From contig JANATF010000018.1 of the NCBI GenBank assembly GCA_029449245.1, forward strand, positions 310,001 through 374,000: DNA of 64,000 bases, read 5' to 3'. The notes below the pieces were generated by a model. The model saw only the letters and a list, made by a program, of their open reading frames with translations. It had not been told where the DNA came from and searched no databases. Shown piece by piece: positions 29,377-41,364 of the stretch; the first letter of the stretch is position 1; each line of letters opens with the position of its first letter. Both the position numbers and the translations under genes were made by a program. The DNA comes from Mortierella alpina. Its lineage: Eukaryota > Mortierellomycota > Mortierellomycetes > Mortierellales > Mortierellaceae.

Positions 29377-32300
29377 ATGAAGAACAGTCATCAGGTCTTA
29401 CACTTCCTCAAGACCTCACTCGCCTGGCTGGGCGTCATTGCAGAGCCGGAGCCGGAGCTGGAGGCGGAGCTCGAGAGAGATGGCGTCCACCTTGATGCGG
29501 AGGAAGGTATGTGAATCCTCCTACTGTGCTATCATGAGAATCATTCTTTATGGCTGTTGTTTTACTATCGTCTAAACTTGTCCTATTGACTCTCTATAAC
29601 GCAGACCTCGACGATTTGCTTTCGGAAGAAGAAGTTGTTTTATCGGGACGTTTCGCAAGACATGTTCAGGCGGATGCACTGGTATGTATGATATTCTGTT
29701 TCTGGTTTTCTGAAATCGTATTCCGGCATCAAACCCTTTTCACTGACCTAACACTGTTGCTATATAGAAGCCAGCACCAAAGCCTCGTGTTCGCTCCATT
29801 CCAGGCCGATTCTCTGCCTTAGACTCGGACGAGGAGGAGGAGGCTGGCATTGGCCAATACGATTTCGACCAGGTAAGAACTTATTTCGTCAACATGAATC
29901 TTAACTGTACGACAGTTTTCTAAGAGACAAACATCCAACACTTCCACTCACCTTTATTAGGCTACGTCTAAGGCTCCTCAAGAAGCGCACGGGGCCAATG
30001 TCAGAAATGGCATCCGGTCGGCCATTGCCCATGGGAACGCGAACCCGCTGCAGCAAATGCTACCCTCAGACGCTTTAGGTCAGGCTGGACAAGACTCACG
30101 ACATGACCGACAGCAGTCGCAATATCCGGAATATCAGGGTGTGCCAAACTACAGGCTGCCGCCCCAAATATACCCTACCCTCCAGTACGGCAGACGCTCA
30201 AGATTATACCATCCCAACTTGGCCGAGGTGCTTGCATGGGCTTCTCCTGACGATTACAAGCCGCTCATTTTCGACACATGGCGCTGCACCATGTGTGGCC
30301 AGCGGACCAACGTTCTCTCCTGCAAGTGCGATCGCTGTGACGCCCCAAGGCCAGGGTCACCAGTGCACAACATCACGCCCCGCTGTGAGCTTTCGGCCGA
30401 GGTAACAGCAGAGGAAGAAACATTTCAGAAGCAGCAGCCGCATCTTCAGCAGCAGCAAGTTCAGCAGCAGCAGCCGCATCCTCAGCACCAGCAGCATGGT
30501 CAGCAGGAGCAATCGCTTCTTCAGAAACATCCACATGTCCAAGAGCAGCAGCCGCATCCTCACCAGCAGCAGCATGGCCAGCAGCAGCAATCGCATCCCG
30601 CGCAGCAATCACATCCTGAGCAGCAATCGCATGTCCAACAGCAGCAGCAATCGCATGACCAACAGCAGCAGCAGCCGAATCCTCAACAGCAGCCGCATCT
30701 TCAGCAGCAGCATCATCTTCAGCAGCAGCAAGTTCAGCAGCAGCAGCAGCAGCCGCATCCTCAGCACCAGCAGCATGGTCAGCAGGAGCAATCGCTTCAT
30801 CAGCAACATCCACATGGCCAAGAGCAGCAGCCGCATCCTCAGCAGAAGCAATCTCATCCTGAGCGGCAGCAGCCGCATCCTCAACAACAGCCGCATCCTC
30901 ACCAACAGCCGCAGGTCCAAGAGCAGCAATCGCATCCTGAGCAGCAATCACATGTCCAACAGCAGCAGCAGCCGCATCCTCAACAGCAGCCGCATCCTCA
31001 GCAGCAGCAATCGCATCCTGAGCAGCAATCGCATGTCCAACAGCAGCAGCCGCATCCTCAACAGCAGCCGCTTCCTCAACAGCAGCAGCATGATCAGCAG
31101 CAGCAGCCGCATCCTCACCAACAGCCGCAGGTCCAAGAGCAGCAATCGCATCCTCAGCAGCAGCAACAGCCACATCCTCAGCAGCAGGATGTTCAGCAGC
31201 AGCAATCACAGCCTCCGCAGCAGCAGCAGCATGGTCAGCAGAAGCAATCGCATCCTGACCAGCAATCGCATGTCCAACAGCAACAGCAATCGCATCCACA
31301 GCAGCAGCAACATGTTCAACAGCATCCTCAGCAACAGCCGCATGTCCAGCAGCAGCCACCCCATCTTCAGCAGCAGCAATCGCATCTTCAGCAGCAGCCG
31401 TATGTCCAACAGCAGCAACCGCATTTTCAACATCAGCAGCCCCACCTTCAGCCGCAGCTGCCCCATGCTCAGCAGCAGCAGCATACTCAGCAGCAGTGGC
31501 ATGGACAGCAGCAGCAATTGCATCCTCAGCAGCAGCAGCATCGTCAACAGCAGCCATCGTATCCTCAGCAGCAGTCTCATGTCAGACAGCAGCAGCCCCA
31601 TCTTCAGCAGCAGCAGCAGCCCCATCTTCAGCAGCAGCAGCAGCCCCACCTTCAGCAGCAGCAGCGCTATCTCCAGCAGCAGCGTCTCCAGCACGAGCAG
31701 CAGATTCAGCAACAACACCAGGAGATTCAACAGCAACAGCAGCAGCTCCTGCAGCAACAGCAGCAGATCCATCAGCAGCAGCAACAACTTCAGCAGCAAA
31801 AGCAGCAGGTTGAGCAGCAGCAACAACTTCAGCAGCAACAGCAAGAGCAGCGACAGCAAGAGCAGCGATACCAGAACCAGTTGCAGCAGATCCAGACGCA
31901 GCTGCAGCAGAACCAGAAGCAGGTGCAGCAGGTTCTGCTGCAGCAGCAGCATATCCAGCATCAGCACCAGCAACTTCAGCAACAGAAGCATCGACTTCAT
32001 CATCATCAGCAGCAGCAACTTCAGCAGCACCAGTGGCATCCCCATCAACAGCAGCAGCAAGAGCAGCAGCAGCAGCTTCAACAGCAGCAGCAGCAGCTCC
32101 AGCATCAGCAGCAGCAACTTCACCAACAGCAGCAGGATCTTCACCAGCAGCAGCATCAAATTGGCCAGCAGCAGCAGCAGCTTAACCAGCAGCAGTGGAA
32201 CCAGCAGCAGCATCAGTATCTCCAGCAGCAGCTGATGGATTATCGGCAACAGCAACACCTGCAACACCAGCGACAGAAGCAACTGCAGGAGCGCCAGCAG

Positions 32301-32717
32301 CAGAACCAGCAGCAGAACCTGCAGCATCTGAAGCAGCAACAACAGCTTCATTACCAGTGGCAGCAACAGCAGCACAACCAGCATCAGACCCAGCATACCC
32401 AGCATGGTAGCAATCAGCAGAGTCAGCAGCAACAGCAGCAGAGCCAGATGCAGCAGCAACAGCAGCAGAGCCAGATGCAGCAGCAACAGCAGCAGAGCCA
32501 GATGCAGCAGCAACAGCAGCAAAGCCAGATGCAGCAGCAACAGCAGCAAAGCCAGATGCAGCAGCAACAGCAGCAAAGCCAGATGCAGCAGCAACAGCAG
32601 CAAAGCCAGATGCAGCAGCAACAGCAGCAGAGCCACCAGCAGCGTTCTCAGCCACCACAGCTGAATCTCCAGCACCACAATCGGCCAATCGCCCAGATGC
32701 GAAGAAGACGAGTGTAA
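29377..32717 (+). CDS. PolyQ zinc-finger protein, copy B (intact; four exons)
   Basis: Predicted exons 29377-29506, 29605-29681, 29768-29872 and 29961-32717 give 1,022 aa; introns are 98, 86 and 88 nt with GT-AG ends. Residues 1-105 are acidic (EPEPELEAELERD, DSDEEEEAG). A short conserved block (YRLPPQIYPTLQYGRRSRLYHPNLAEVLAWASPDDY) precedes a RanBP2-like zinc finger (W211, C213, C216, C227, C230, ending CDAPRP). Such fingers bind single-stranded RNA or ubiquitin in other proteins. From about residue 255 to 1000 the protein is almost only Gln with His, Pro, Val and Leu. It ends in HNRPIAQMRRRRV. Low-complexity Q/H tracts of this kind can phase-separate or form prion-like assemblies; no activity can be assigned from sequence alone. 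It is the only uninterrupted copy of the four and is divergent from A across a palindrome centre. Confidence 0.8.
32440..32640 (+). repeat. 27-bp coding minisatellite (SQMQQQQQQ) in copy B
   Basis: Seven tandem 27-bp units near the C-terminus. Copy D has five, C four and A two. Confidence 0.85.
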
Positions 32718-33485
32718 GAACTGTCTTCATCCATTGCTAACATATATATGACAGCCCATACAACAAATATCATTAAAAAACTCGGTACTTGCGCAAAGAT
32801 TGGGGTGTCATGAATCGATAGTGAGCCTTACTAGCTCGTGTTCTTGACCACGGTTAGTAATCAAGTTGAGAAAAGGAGTTGGGGAATGGGGTAGAGTAAT
32901 GGGCAATACGGATTTTCCCATTCCCCAACGCGCGTCCTCTCTATATCCTCATTTGTTCTCGTAGGCGGCAGTTCGTAACTCGATCATTACATTACTCATA
33001 GATTTCCTGCCATGTCTGGCAACGGAACTCTATTGATAGCTCATATCGGGAGGATTATGTCCAAGAGAAAAGGCACATACAGTGCAAGCTAGGACAGAGA
33101 TAGAAAAAGCGTTCTGGCTTGAACGATATGCTCAGTTTACATAAACATATCTGGGCAGCAAGTGTTCGTCTACATTGCCAGGGATGCCACTGACTACTCT
33201 TCGGCTGCAGATGCTGAAGCTAGTCTTGTATTAAGCGGGGATGACTTTGGGACTCGCCCGGTTGACACGGAGAAGAGAATGAGGTGTCAGGAAAGACGAG
33301 CAGATACAGGGAGATTAAAGTGCAGAAGACAAGAGAATAGGAATATATTGTACCGCAGACTGATGTTCTGTGTTTTCCAGCTATGGCCATTTATGAGTGA
33401 CAAGAGCCACCTGGCAAGTAGAACGCGCGTGGGATCCCAACTCTTACTATTCCAGGTGGTAAACCTTTTAATGAGAGTGGCCTAC
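32718..33485 (+). other. 3' flank of copy B (shared with C and D)
   Basis: Repeated in inverse at 38475-39242 and directly at 63244-64000. It includes CCCATTCCCCAAC-type units and, at the end, repeat-S sequence (33360-33485). A 140-codon frame (33162-33584) is identical in the C flank but starts at GTG, has no domain and runs into the LTR, so I do not call it a gene. Confidence 0.6.
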
Positions 33486-33801
33486 TGTCGAGAATCTAGA
33501 CAGGGCAGTGGGCAGAATGACCTTTCACAAGGGCAGAGGAACAGGGACAAGGGAAGTGGCAAGGCAGGAGGGTTCAGGGTATGATCAAGGATGCATTCAA
33601 GTTACTAGGTAAAGACTAAACTAAAGATGAGACTACAAGGAGTATTATACTAAAGGGAGGTGCGCCATGGTGCGCGCCGCACCATGGTCATGGGTCAAAT
33701 CAGAAGGGTAACACAGCAACAGCCTGACCCAAATAATGATTTGTCGATTCTGGCTTGACCTAGGGGTTGAGGACGCGACGTCTAGGGCTGAGGGCGCGAC
33801 A
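33486..33801 (+). mobile_element. Solo LTR a (left flank CCTAC)
   Basis: Starts TGTCGAGAATCT and ends GGGCGCGACA, so it has TG...CA ends with a TGTCG/CGACA inverted terminus. The mirror copy at 38158-38474 has a 5-bp target duplication. Here the left flank CCTAC is kept, but the right flank (TATAG) does not match, so this copy sits on a rearrangement breakpoint. It contains a perfect 10-bp hairpin with a 3-nt loop (CCATGGTGCG arms, near 33667-33690). Confidence 0.75.
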
Positions 33802-33810
33802 TATAGCCTC

Positions 33811-34139
33811 TGTCGTGAATCTGGGTAGGGCAAGGACAGGTTGACCTTTCACAAGGGCAAGAGGGCGGGGACAAGGGAAGTGGTAAGACAGGAGGGTTCA
33901 GGGTATGATCAAGGATGTATTCAAGTTACTAGGTAAAGAGAAACTGTAGAGAGGGAACTACAGACTATATATACTAAACACTGTGCCCAGCGCGTAATGC
34001 CGCTTTGACCCATAGTCACCGGTCAGGACATAATGCAAGGCATTCAGTAAAAAGGGGGCGCATGTCGACAAGGCATTAAAAGGCGAAAATAAGGCATGGC
34101 CTAGGATTCTACGCTTATCCTAGGGCCGAGTACGCGACA
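33811..34139 (+). mobile_element. Solo LTR b, same family
   Basis: Starts TGTCGTGAATCT and ends TACGCGACA. It shares CCTTTCACAAGGGCA, GGAGGGTTCAGGGTATGATC and CAAGTTACTAGGTAAAGA with LTR a but is diverged. Flanks GCCTC (left) and GCATC (right) look like a 5-bp duplication with one later change; the related locus near 15145 reads TAGCCTCCTTGTGG without an insertion. Confidence 0.65.
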
Positions 34140-34829
34140 GCATCCTTGTGGTTGTTACAGAACAATCTTTTTGGCACACTTTGGTGTAAAGATCGCGAAG
34201 CCAAACAAGCAATAGACACTTCGTCTTTGGCTATTACTCCTTCCCTCGTATCTGACAAGACAGCTGACAACATGGTTCCCCCGGACAGTAGAGGTTGCTG
34301 GTAACGCAGGGCGGGAAGCACAGAGATATAAATGCGGTTAGTATCAGGAGTAGGGTGGTTAGAAGCATGGCATCGTGAATCCAGTAGAATTCGGTGCAGG
34401 TTATGCTGCATACATCCAACGTTAGAGGAAACCCCAGGACGCTGCACCGACATGATTGCAGCTTCATTATGGTTGTTGGATGAAACGTACTGTGTTAAGG
34501 AAGAAGTCAAGGAGACAAAGAGTCGTTGCTTATTGTCTGCCGAGGCAGGACTCCTCTATAGGTATCCTGCCACGACCTATCTATACACTCAATGAACTTT
34601 GATCAGAAGTGGAGTGGTCTGTGACTAAAGACATTCATTCCAGAAAACCTAGCTAGTAGGCACTGCACATTACATTGGAGAGCAATACTCCTGGCACACC
34701 CTATCGAGGAGTTGGCTGTGCTGATTGCTATCCGTGACCCCGTAAGTGCCGTGGTCTTGCAGTAGCGACAGGCCCTCGATGAGTGAGTCCTTGTTCAGAT
34801 ATATTCAGGTAGCTCTGGAGTCAGCGTCG
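34140..34829. other. Repeat-derived region without a gene
   Basis: Similar in degraded form to about 15070-15650 (CCAACGTTAGAG and TGGTTGTTGGA landmarks). No coding or RNA gene is supported. Confidence 0.5.
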
Positions 34830-37545
34830 CTGGTAAACTGAGTGTACCCTATGGCAGCAACCACTGAGACTCGACCCCGTACATCGAGGCGGATGGAAGA
34901 CATGACCCAAGAAATCGAATGTTTGAATACCGTTAACCTTTGTCTCTCGATCGCGCCAGCACTGGTCAAGAGCCGCATATTGTTGTAATGAATTATTCCG
35001 GATTAGAAAGATGTCTGCACAAGGACTTCGTTTTCAACACCAAAGGGCTCACAATGACCGTACACCATCGTGGCTCACCCATACACCTCTACTGTACTGA
35101 CGAAGCGGTGCAGTACGTAGCCGTCAGTGTTTTTGATGCAGTATCTCTGTTCACCCATATTGGTATTGGGGTTCACTTTCCAGTCTTCATTCAGCTAGCC
35201 ACCCATAGATGGTGTAAACCCCACAAACGTGCGAGCTCGGGGAACGCTATTGCATAGACGAGAATGCAGACAACGATAGCAAATGGGGGACGGATGCCTG
35301 TGGACAGGTTTCGCACACAGTACCTTTCATACGCCTCTCCTGGCTTGCGTGAGGCACAGATACAGATATTCCACATTGCCGCGGCAAAGCCGCTTGATAC
35401 TCCCAGGGTGGGCAATTGCAGATTCAGTTGCTGACCCAATGGCATTTCCAAAGACATTCGCAAGCGCCAGGGTCTATGGTCTCGGTTCGTGCACACCAAA
35501 CGAAGTATGTTTAGATGTACGAGAAAGCAGCATTCTTCGAGAGCTTGCTGTCTCATTAAGGCGCATCAGAGTACTGTTTTGCGAAGGCTCCATCGTCATC
35601 GGCGGACACTTATTCATGCTGCGAGCTATAGCCTGTGTTCAGATGAATACCATCTCGGACCTCACTACTCGTTCATTTTTCACAGTCGCCGATCTACTGT
35701 CAAAAGAATGCTGGACTGCCTACAGGACGCATTTCCTATATCTCACTACATATTTCTTATCTCATGTTTGTATTTCGCTTCATTACTTGAAGATCCTCGG
35801 TACAACGCTCTTGCAGTCATTCCAGAACCTCGCATCCTCATCTCGTCATTTTCAGGAACGGACAAGCAGATACCAATCACCTTCACAATAGCACACGACA
35901 CAACGCCACCGTCCTACCAAGTCTATCGCCCAAGGAAAGCTACAAAGAACTACGTCTCATTCAGCGGCATACTAACAGTTATCCACCATTCAGGGATGAA
36001 CTGATGTGTGCGAAGGTCCTAGCTGGTCTTTTACCATAGGTAGGTCCCAGGTACGGGACCTTAGTCTTAGTGTGCGTCGTACTTGGCACCGAGAAGGAAA
36101 TCGTTCAGCAGGGTGTGTAGTGCTCCATTCCCAGCAACTGAATGACAGTATTATGATTCCTTTAGTGATCACAGCGAGATATAGGGCGATTGTAAAGTAC
36201 AGACATAGTGAGGGCTAGGAACTGTGAGGCTCGGAGTAGCCGATGAGAAAGATTCGAGATCGACCATTTCACGATGAAGACTTCAATGCTGTATGGCGTC
36301 TGCTGAATCAGGACAACTGGCTGCCATCTGATCTTCCTGCAATTCATCAACTTTGAGGAACGTACAATGTCAGAGTGCTTCTTGTAATGAAGACGATTGC
36401 GGAATTAGGTACAAAGCTGGTGCGTAGCAATAGCCTGAATGGTGTTGTCCCTTGGAATGAGCTGTTATGACAGACAGCAATACAAGTCTGGCCTTTACTC
36501 AGTCTGTACGAGCATGTCTTCTGTGCACACTATTGCCCGATGCCCATTGCACATTGCCGGTTGCCCGTTGCCCGTATATGTTTGATGAAAAAGTGACAAA
36601 AAAAAGCCGCTCGCGAACGAGCGGCTCCAAAAATTGACAAGGACGACTTGTCGATGACCCACGGGAAGTCTGATACGGACTTGGCAGACCTCTACTGGCA
36701 CCCCCCATCCGCAGGGAGTGCCCGCCCAGACAGGCCTCCAGCCACAGCGCCGACGTCTATAGCCGTGATGACTGAGAAACCTGCCCGGTCCCACCGGCTG
36801 GGAGCGTGGCTTACCACCTCCACGGCCAGCAGGCAGGTGAGGGCCCACCGCATCCGTCTCAACTTGACGCTTCGTCGTGCACCCGTGGCCCAGGAGTCCG
36901 CAAGACAACAAAGTTGGCGTGCATCGTTCTCCCGGCCCAAAGGCAATAGCCCCTAAGGGCCACGGCCATGACAAGAGTCGGACTGAATGGTTGGAGAGCA
37001 ACCACAGCGGGGAGAGCCCTGATTCTTATAGACGAGAGCGAGCAGTGACTCGATTTCACGGGCGCAGTTTGTACACCTCGGCCAGTGTGCTCGCTCTGTG
37101 GAACCTCAATCAAAAAGACGCTAAGCAAGTGAATATCGGGTGCTCTGTTCCCGCTTTTTCCATCACAGTGTGACCACCTTTCCATTTCAGAAGGGGTGGT
37201 TGCGGCACGCAGGGTCGATGTTGTGGGAATGGCAAGGTCAAGGCGAGGCGAACGGATCTGCAGGTACAGAGTGAGCAGGACAATCTGCACACCATCGCAT
37301 GGCTGCCGCTATTTCTAACAAACGGATACTACGCGACAGGTTTCATGGCACTATAGCCGACTGTCTGAGTATGATCAGTGGAGGTGGCACCCAGCGATGA
37401 TAGGACCACTATACCAAAGGCATCTTCTTGCTTCCTGGCTATAACAGAGACTCACCGTTGTCCTTCAAAACACAAGCATGTTTGCAATAGGCGTATCAAT
37501 CCAGTCGTGATCTTTCTTCTTATACAGACATTGCAGCGTGCGATG
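34830..37545 (+). repeat. Segmental duplication, copy 2 (partner about 15657-18418)
   Basis: Direct-orientation counterpart of copy 1, lying in the loop of the B/C inverted repeat. The terminator-like hairpin (about 36607-36628) and the GC-rich block beside it are nearly identical to copy 1, whereas the first 1.2 kb is clearly diverged. Confidence 0.8.
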
Positions 37546-37589
37546 GCAGTTAATATATATCAAGTCATTGCAACAGCAGTCAGTAACAA

Positions 37590-38157
37590 CCTCAGTCTGT
37601 AGAGACTTCATGCTTTTCGTAGCGGTAGCTCCACTTCGGCTATTGCACTCACAATGCCAAGACGACTTCGCCTCAGCGCTTTAAGCTGAACTAGGCGCTC
37701 AAGGGCCATTGTGGACACTGTACAGGAGGTTAAACGAAGCCAATGAGTATTTCATTGCCATGATGTTTCTTCAAATGCAGGAATCAGGTTCCCATTGAGG
37801 CAAAACAGTTGAGCTTTTCACCCTCGTTTTACTCCTACACTGACACAGGGGCTTTAAAAAGGGCCGTTGAGCCTTGCTAGATCATGCGCAGACTGCCCAC
37901 AGCATTCGTAGCCCCATTTCGAAGTTGATCTCTCGGTTGAACACATTCATTTCACTTTGCCATCCTGACGAGACTCATGTCACGAACCGAGCCTAGGCTT
38001 CGTCTGATCACGTTCGAGACCCAAGCTGAGGAATGAGTTCGAGAAATGGAGTTGAGAAATGGGCAGAACTGATTCCGCCCATTCACCAAAGCGAGCCCTA
38101 ACAATGAGCACCTTCCAACCCTTGTTCCTCACTGGTCACTGTCCCTTCAAGGGTAGG
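37590..38157 (-). repeat. Dispersed repeat S, copy 2 (inverted)
   Basis: Reverse-complement similarity to about 18870-19490. It breaks off at the solo LTR at 38158 and resumes after it (38475 onward), which shows the LTR inserted into repeat S. Confidence 0.65.
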
Positions 38158-38479
38158 TGTCGCGCCCTCAACCCTAGACGTCGCGTCCTCAACCCCTAGG
38201 TCAAGCCAGAGTCGACAAATCATTATTTGGGTCAGGCTGTTGCTGTGTTACCCTTCTGATTTGACCCATGACCATGGTGCGGCGCGCACCATGGCGCACC
38301 TCCCTTTAGTATAAATACTCCTTGTAGTCTCATCTTTAGTTTAGTCTTTACCTAGTAACTTGAATACATCCTTGATCATACCCTGAACCCTCCTGCCTTG
38401 CCACTTCCCTTGTCCCTGTTCCTCTGCCCTTGTGAAAGGTCATTCTGCCCACTGCCCTGTCTAGATTCTCGACAGTAGG
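38153..38479 (-). mobile_element. Solo LTR with 5-bp target-site duplication (GTAGG)
   Basis: LTR 38158-38474 (317 bp), inverse of LTR a, flanked by GTAGG at 38153-38157 and 38475-38479. The empty site is represented in repeat S near 18857 (GAGCCTACCC). TG...CA termini plus a 5-bp duplication identify an LTR retrotransposon remnant left by LTR-LTR recombination. Confidence 0.85.
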
Positions 38480-39242
38480 CCACTCTCATTAAAAGGTTTA
38501 CCACCTGGAATAGTAAGAGTTGGGATCCCACGCGCGTTCTACTTGCCAGGTGGCTCTTGTCACTCATAAATGGCCATAGCTGGAAAACACAGAACATCAG
38601 TCTGCGGTACAATATATTCCTATTCTCTTGTCTTCTGCACTTTAATCTCCCTGTATCTGCTCGTCTTTCCTGACACCTCATTCTCTTCTCCGTGTCAACC
38701 GGGCGAGTCCCAAAGTCATCCCCGCTTAATACAAGACTAGCTTCAGCATCTGCAGCCGAAGAGTAGTCAGTGGCATCCCTGGCAATGTAGACGAACACTT
38801 GCTGCCCAGATATGTTTATGTAAACTGAGCATATCGTTCAAGCCAGAACGCTTTTTCTATCTCTGTCCTAGCTTGCACTGTATGTGCCTTTTCTCTTGGA
38901 CATAATCCTCCCGATATGAGCTATCAATAGAGTTCCGTTGCCAGACATGGCAGGAAATCTATGAGTAATGTAATGATCGAGTTACGAACTGCCGCCTACG
39001 AGAACAAATGAGGATATAGAGAGGACGCGCGTTGGGGAATGGGAAAATCCGTATTGCCCATTACTCTACCCCATTCCCCAACTCCTTTTCTCAACTTGAT
39101 TACTAACCGTGGTCAAGAACACGAGCTAGTAAGGCTCACTATCGATTCATGACACCCCAATCTTTGCGCAAGTACCGAGTTTTTTAATGATATTTGTTGT
39201 ATGGGCTGTCATATATATGTTAGCAATGGATGAAGACAGTTC
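38480..39242 (-). other. 3' flank of copy C
   Basis: Mirror image of 32718-33480. No separate gene. Confidence 0.6.
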
Positions 39243-41364
39243 TTACACTCGTCTTCTTCGCATCTGGGCGATTGGCCGATTGTGGTGCTGGAGATTCAGC
39301 TGTGGTTGCTGAGAACGCTGCTGGTGGCTCTGCTGCTGTTGCTGCTGCATCTGGCTCTGCTGCTGTTGCTGCTGCATCTGGCTTTGCTGCTGTTGCTGCT
39401 GCATCTGGCTTTGCTGCTGTTGCTGCTGCATCTGGCTCTGCTGCTGTTGCTGCTGACTCTGCTGATTGCTACCATGCTGGGTATGCTGGGTCTGATGCTG
39501 GTTGTGCTGCTGTTGCTGCCACTGGTAATGAAGCTGTTGTTGCTGCTTCAGATGCTGCTGGTTCTGCTGCAGGTTCTGCTGCTGGTTCTGCTGCTGGCGC
39601 TCCTGCAGTTGCTTCTGTCGCTGGTGTTGCAGGTGTTGCTGTTGCCGATAATCCATCAGCTGCTGCTGGAGATACTGATGCTGCTGCTGGTTCCACTGCT
39701 GCTGGTTAAGCTGCTGCTGCTGCTGGCCAATTTGATGCTGCTGCTGGTGAAGATCCTGCTGCTGTTGGTGAAGTTGCTGCTGCTGATGCTGGAGCTGCTG
39801 CTGCTGCTGTTGAAGCTGCTGCTGCTGTTGAAGCTGCTGCTGCTGCTCTTGCTGCTGCTGTTGATGGGGATGCCACTGGTGCTGCTGAAGTTGCTGCTGC
39901 TGATGATGATGAAGTTGATGCTTCTGTTGCTGAAGTTGCTGGTGCTGATGCTGGATATGCTGCTGCTGCAGCAGAACCTGCTGCACCTGCTTCTGGTTCT
40001 GCTGCACCTGCTTCTGGTTCTGCTGCAGCTGCGTCTGGATCTGCTGCAACTGGTTCTGGTATCGCTGCTCTTGCTGTCGCTGCTCTTGCTGTTGCTGCTG
40101 AAGTTGTTGCTGCTGCTCAACCTGCTGCTTTTGCTGCTGAAGTTGTTGCTGCTGCTGATGGATCTGCTGCTGTTGCTGTTGAATCTCCTGGTGTTGTTGC
40201 TGAATCTGCTGCTCGTGCTGGAGACGCTGCTGCTGGAGATAGCGCTGCTGCTGCTGAAGGTGGGGCTGCTGCTGCTGCTGAAGATGGGGCTGCTGCTGCT
40301 GCTGAAGATGGGGCTGCTGCTGTCTGACATGAGATTGCTGCTGAGGATACGATGGCTGCTGTTGACGATGCTGCTGCTGCTGAGGATGCAATTGCTGCTG
40401 CTGTCCATGCCACTGCTGCTGAGTATGCTGCTGCTGCTGAGCATGGGGCAGCTGCGGCTGAAGGTGGGGCTGCTGATGTTGAAACTGCGGTTGCTGCTGT
40501 TGGACATACGGCTGCTGCTGAAGATGCGATTGCTGCTGCTGAAGATGGGGTGGCTGCTGCTGGACATGCGGCTGTTGCTGAGGATGCTGTTGAACATGTT
40601 GCTGCTGCTGTGGATGCGATTGCTGTTGCTGTTGGACATGCGATTGCTGGTCAGGATGCGATTGCTTCTGCTGACCATGCTGCTGCTGCTGCGGAGGCTG
40701 TGATTGCTGCTGCTGAACATCCTGCTGCTGAGGATGTGGCTGTTGCTGCTGCTGAGGATGCGATTGCTGCTCTTGGACCTGCGGCTGTTGGTGAGGATGC
40801 GGCTGCTGCTGCTGATCATGCTGCTGCTGTTGAGGAAGCGGCTGCTGTTGAGGATGCGGCTGCTGCTGTTGGACATGCGATTGCTGCTCAGGATGCGATT
40901 GCTGCTGCTGAGGATGCGGCTGCTGTTGAGGATGCGGCTGCTGCTGCTGTTGGACATGTGATTGCTGCTCAGGATGCGATTGCTGCTCTTGGACCTGCGG
41001 CTGTTGGTGAGGATGCGGCTGTTGTTGTGGATGCGGCTGCTGCTGCTCAGGATGCGATTGCTTCTGCTGAGGATGCGGCTGCTGCTCTTGGCCATGTGGA
41101 TGTTGCTGATGAAGCGATTGCTCCTGCTGACCATGCTGCTGGTGCTGAGGATTCGGCTGCTGCTGCTGCTGCTGAACTTGCTGCTGCTGAAGATGATGCT
41201 GCTGCTGAAGATGCGGCTGCTGTTGAGGATTCGGCTGCTGCTGCTGTTGGACATGCGATTGCTGCTCAGGATGCGATTGCTGCTGCTGAGGATGCGGCTG
41301 CTGCTGCTGAGGATGCGGCTGCTGAGGATGCGGCTGCTGCTGCTGTTGGACATGCGATTGCTGC
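39243..41364 (-). pseudogene. PolyQ gene copy C, 3' part (split by Ty3/gypsy element 1)
   Basis: This is the C-terminal part of exon 4 from the insertion point to the normal stop. Its frame matches B, with four SQMQQQQQQ units and the MRRRRV tail. The last four bases (41361-41364, CTGC) are one copy of the target duplication. Ignoring the duplication, this part and 50001-50663 are in the same frame, so the gene was intact before the insertion, with a predicted length of about 1,030 aa. Without the N-terminal exons this part has no start or zinc finger. Confidence 0.8.

Larger units (their letters stand above)
28332..33801 (+). repeat. Inverted-repeat arm B (contains polyQ gene copy B)
   Basis: It mirrors arm A from 28332 to about 32928. 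It also mirrors the C unit over its full length: 32718-33801 corresponds in reverse to 38158-39242. The outer limit of the B/C inverted repeat is the last base of a solo LTR (33801), with unrelated sequence beyond. Confidence 0.9.

Noticed and set aside
33162-33584. 140-codon frame in the 3' flank of B (mirror at 38376-38798)
   Set aside because: It starts at GTG, runs into a solo LTR, has no domain, and its conservation is explained by recent duplication of the whole flank.
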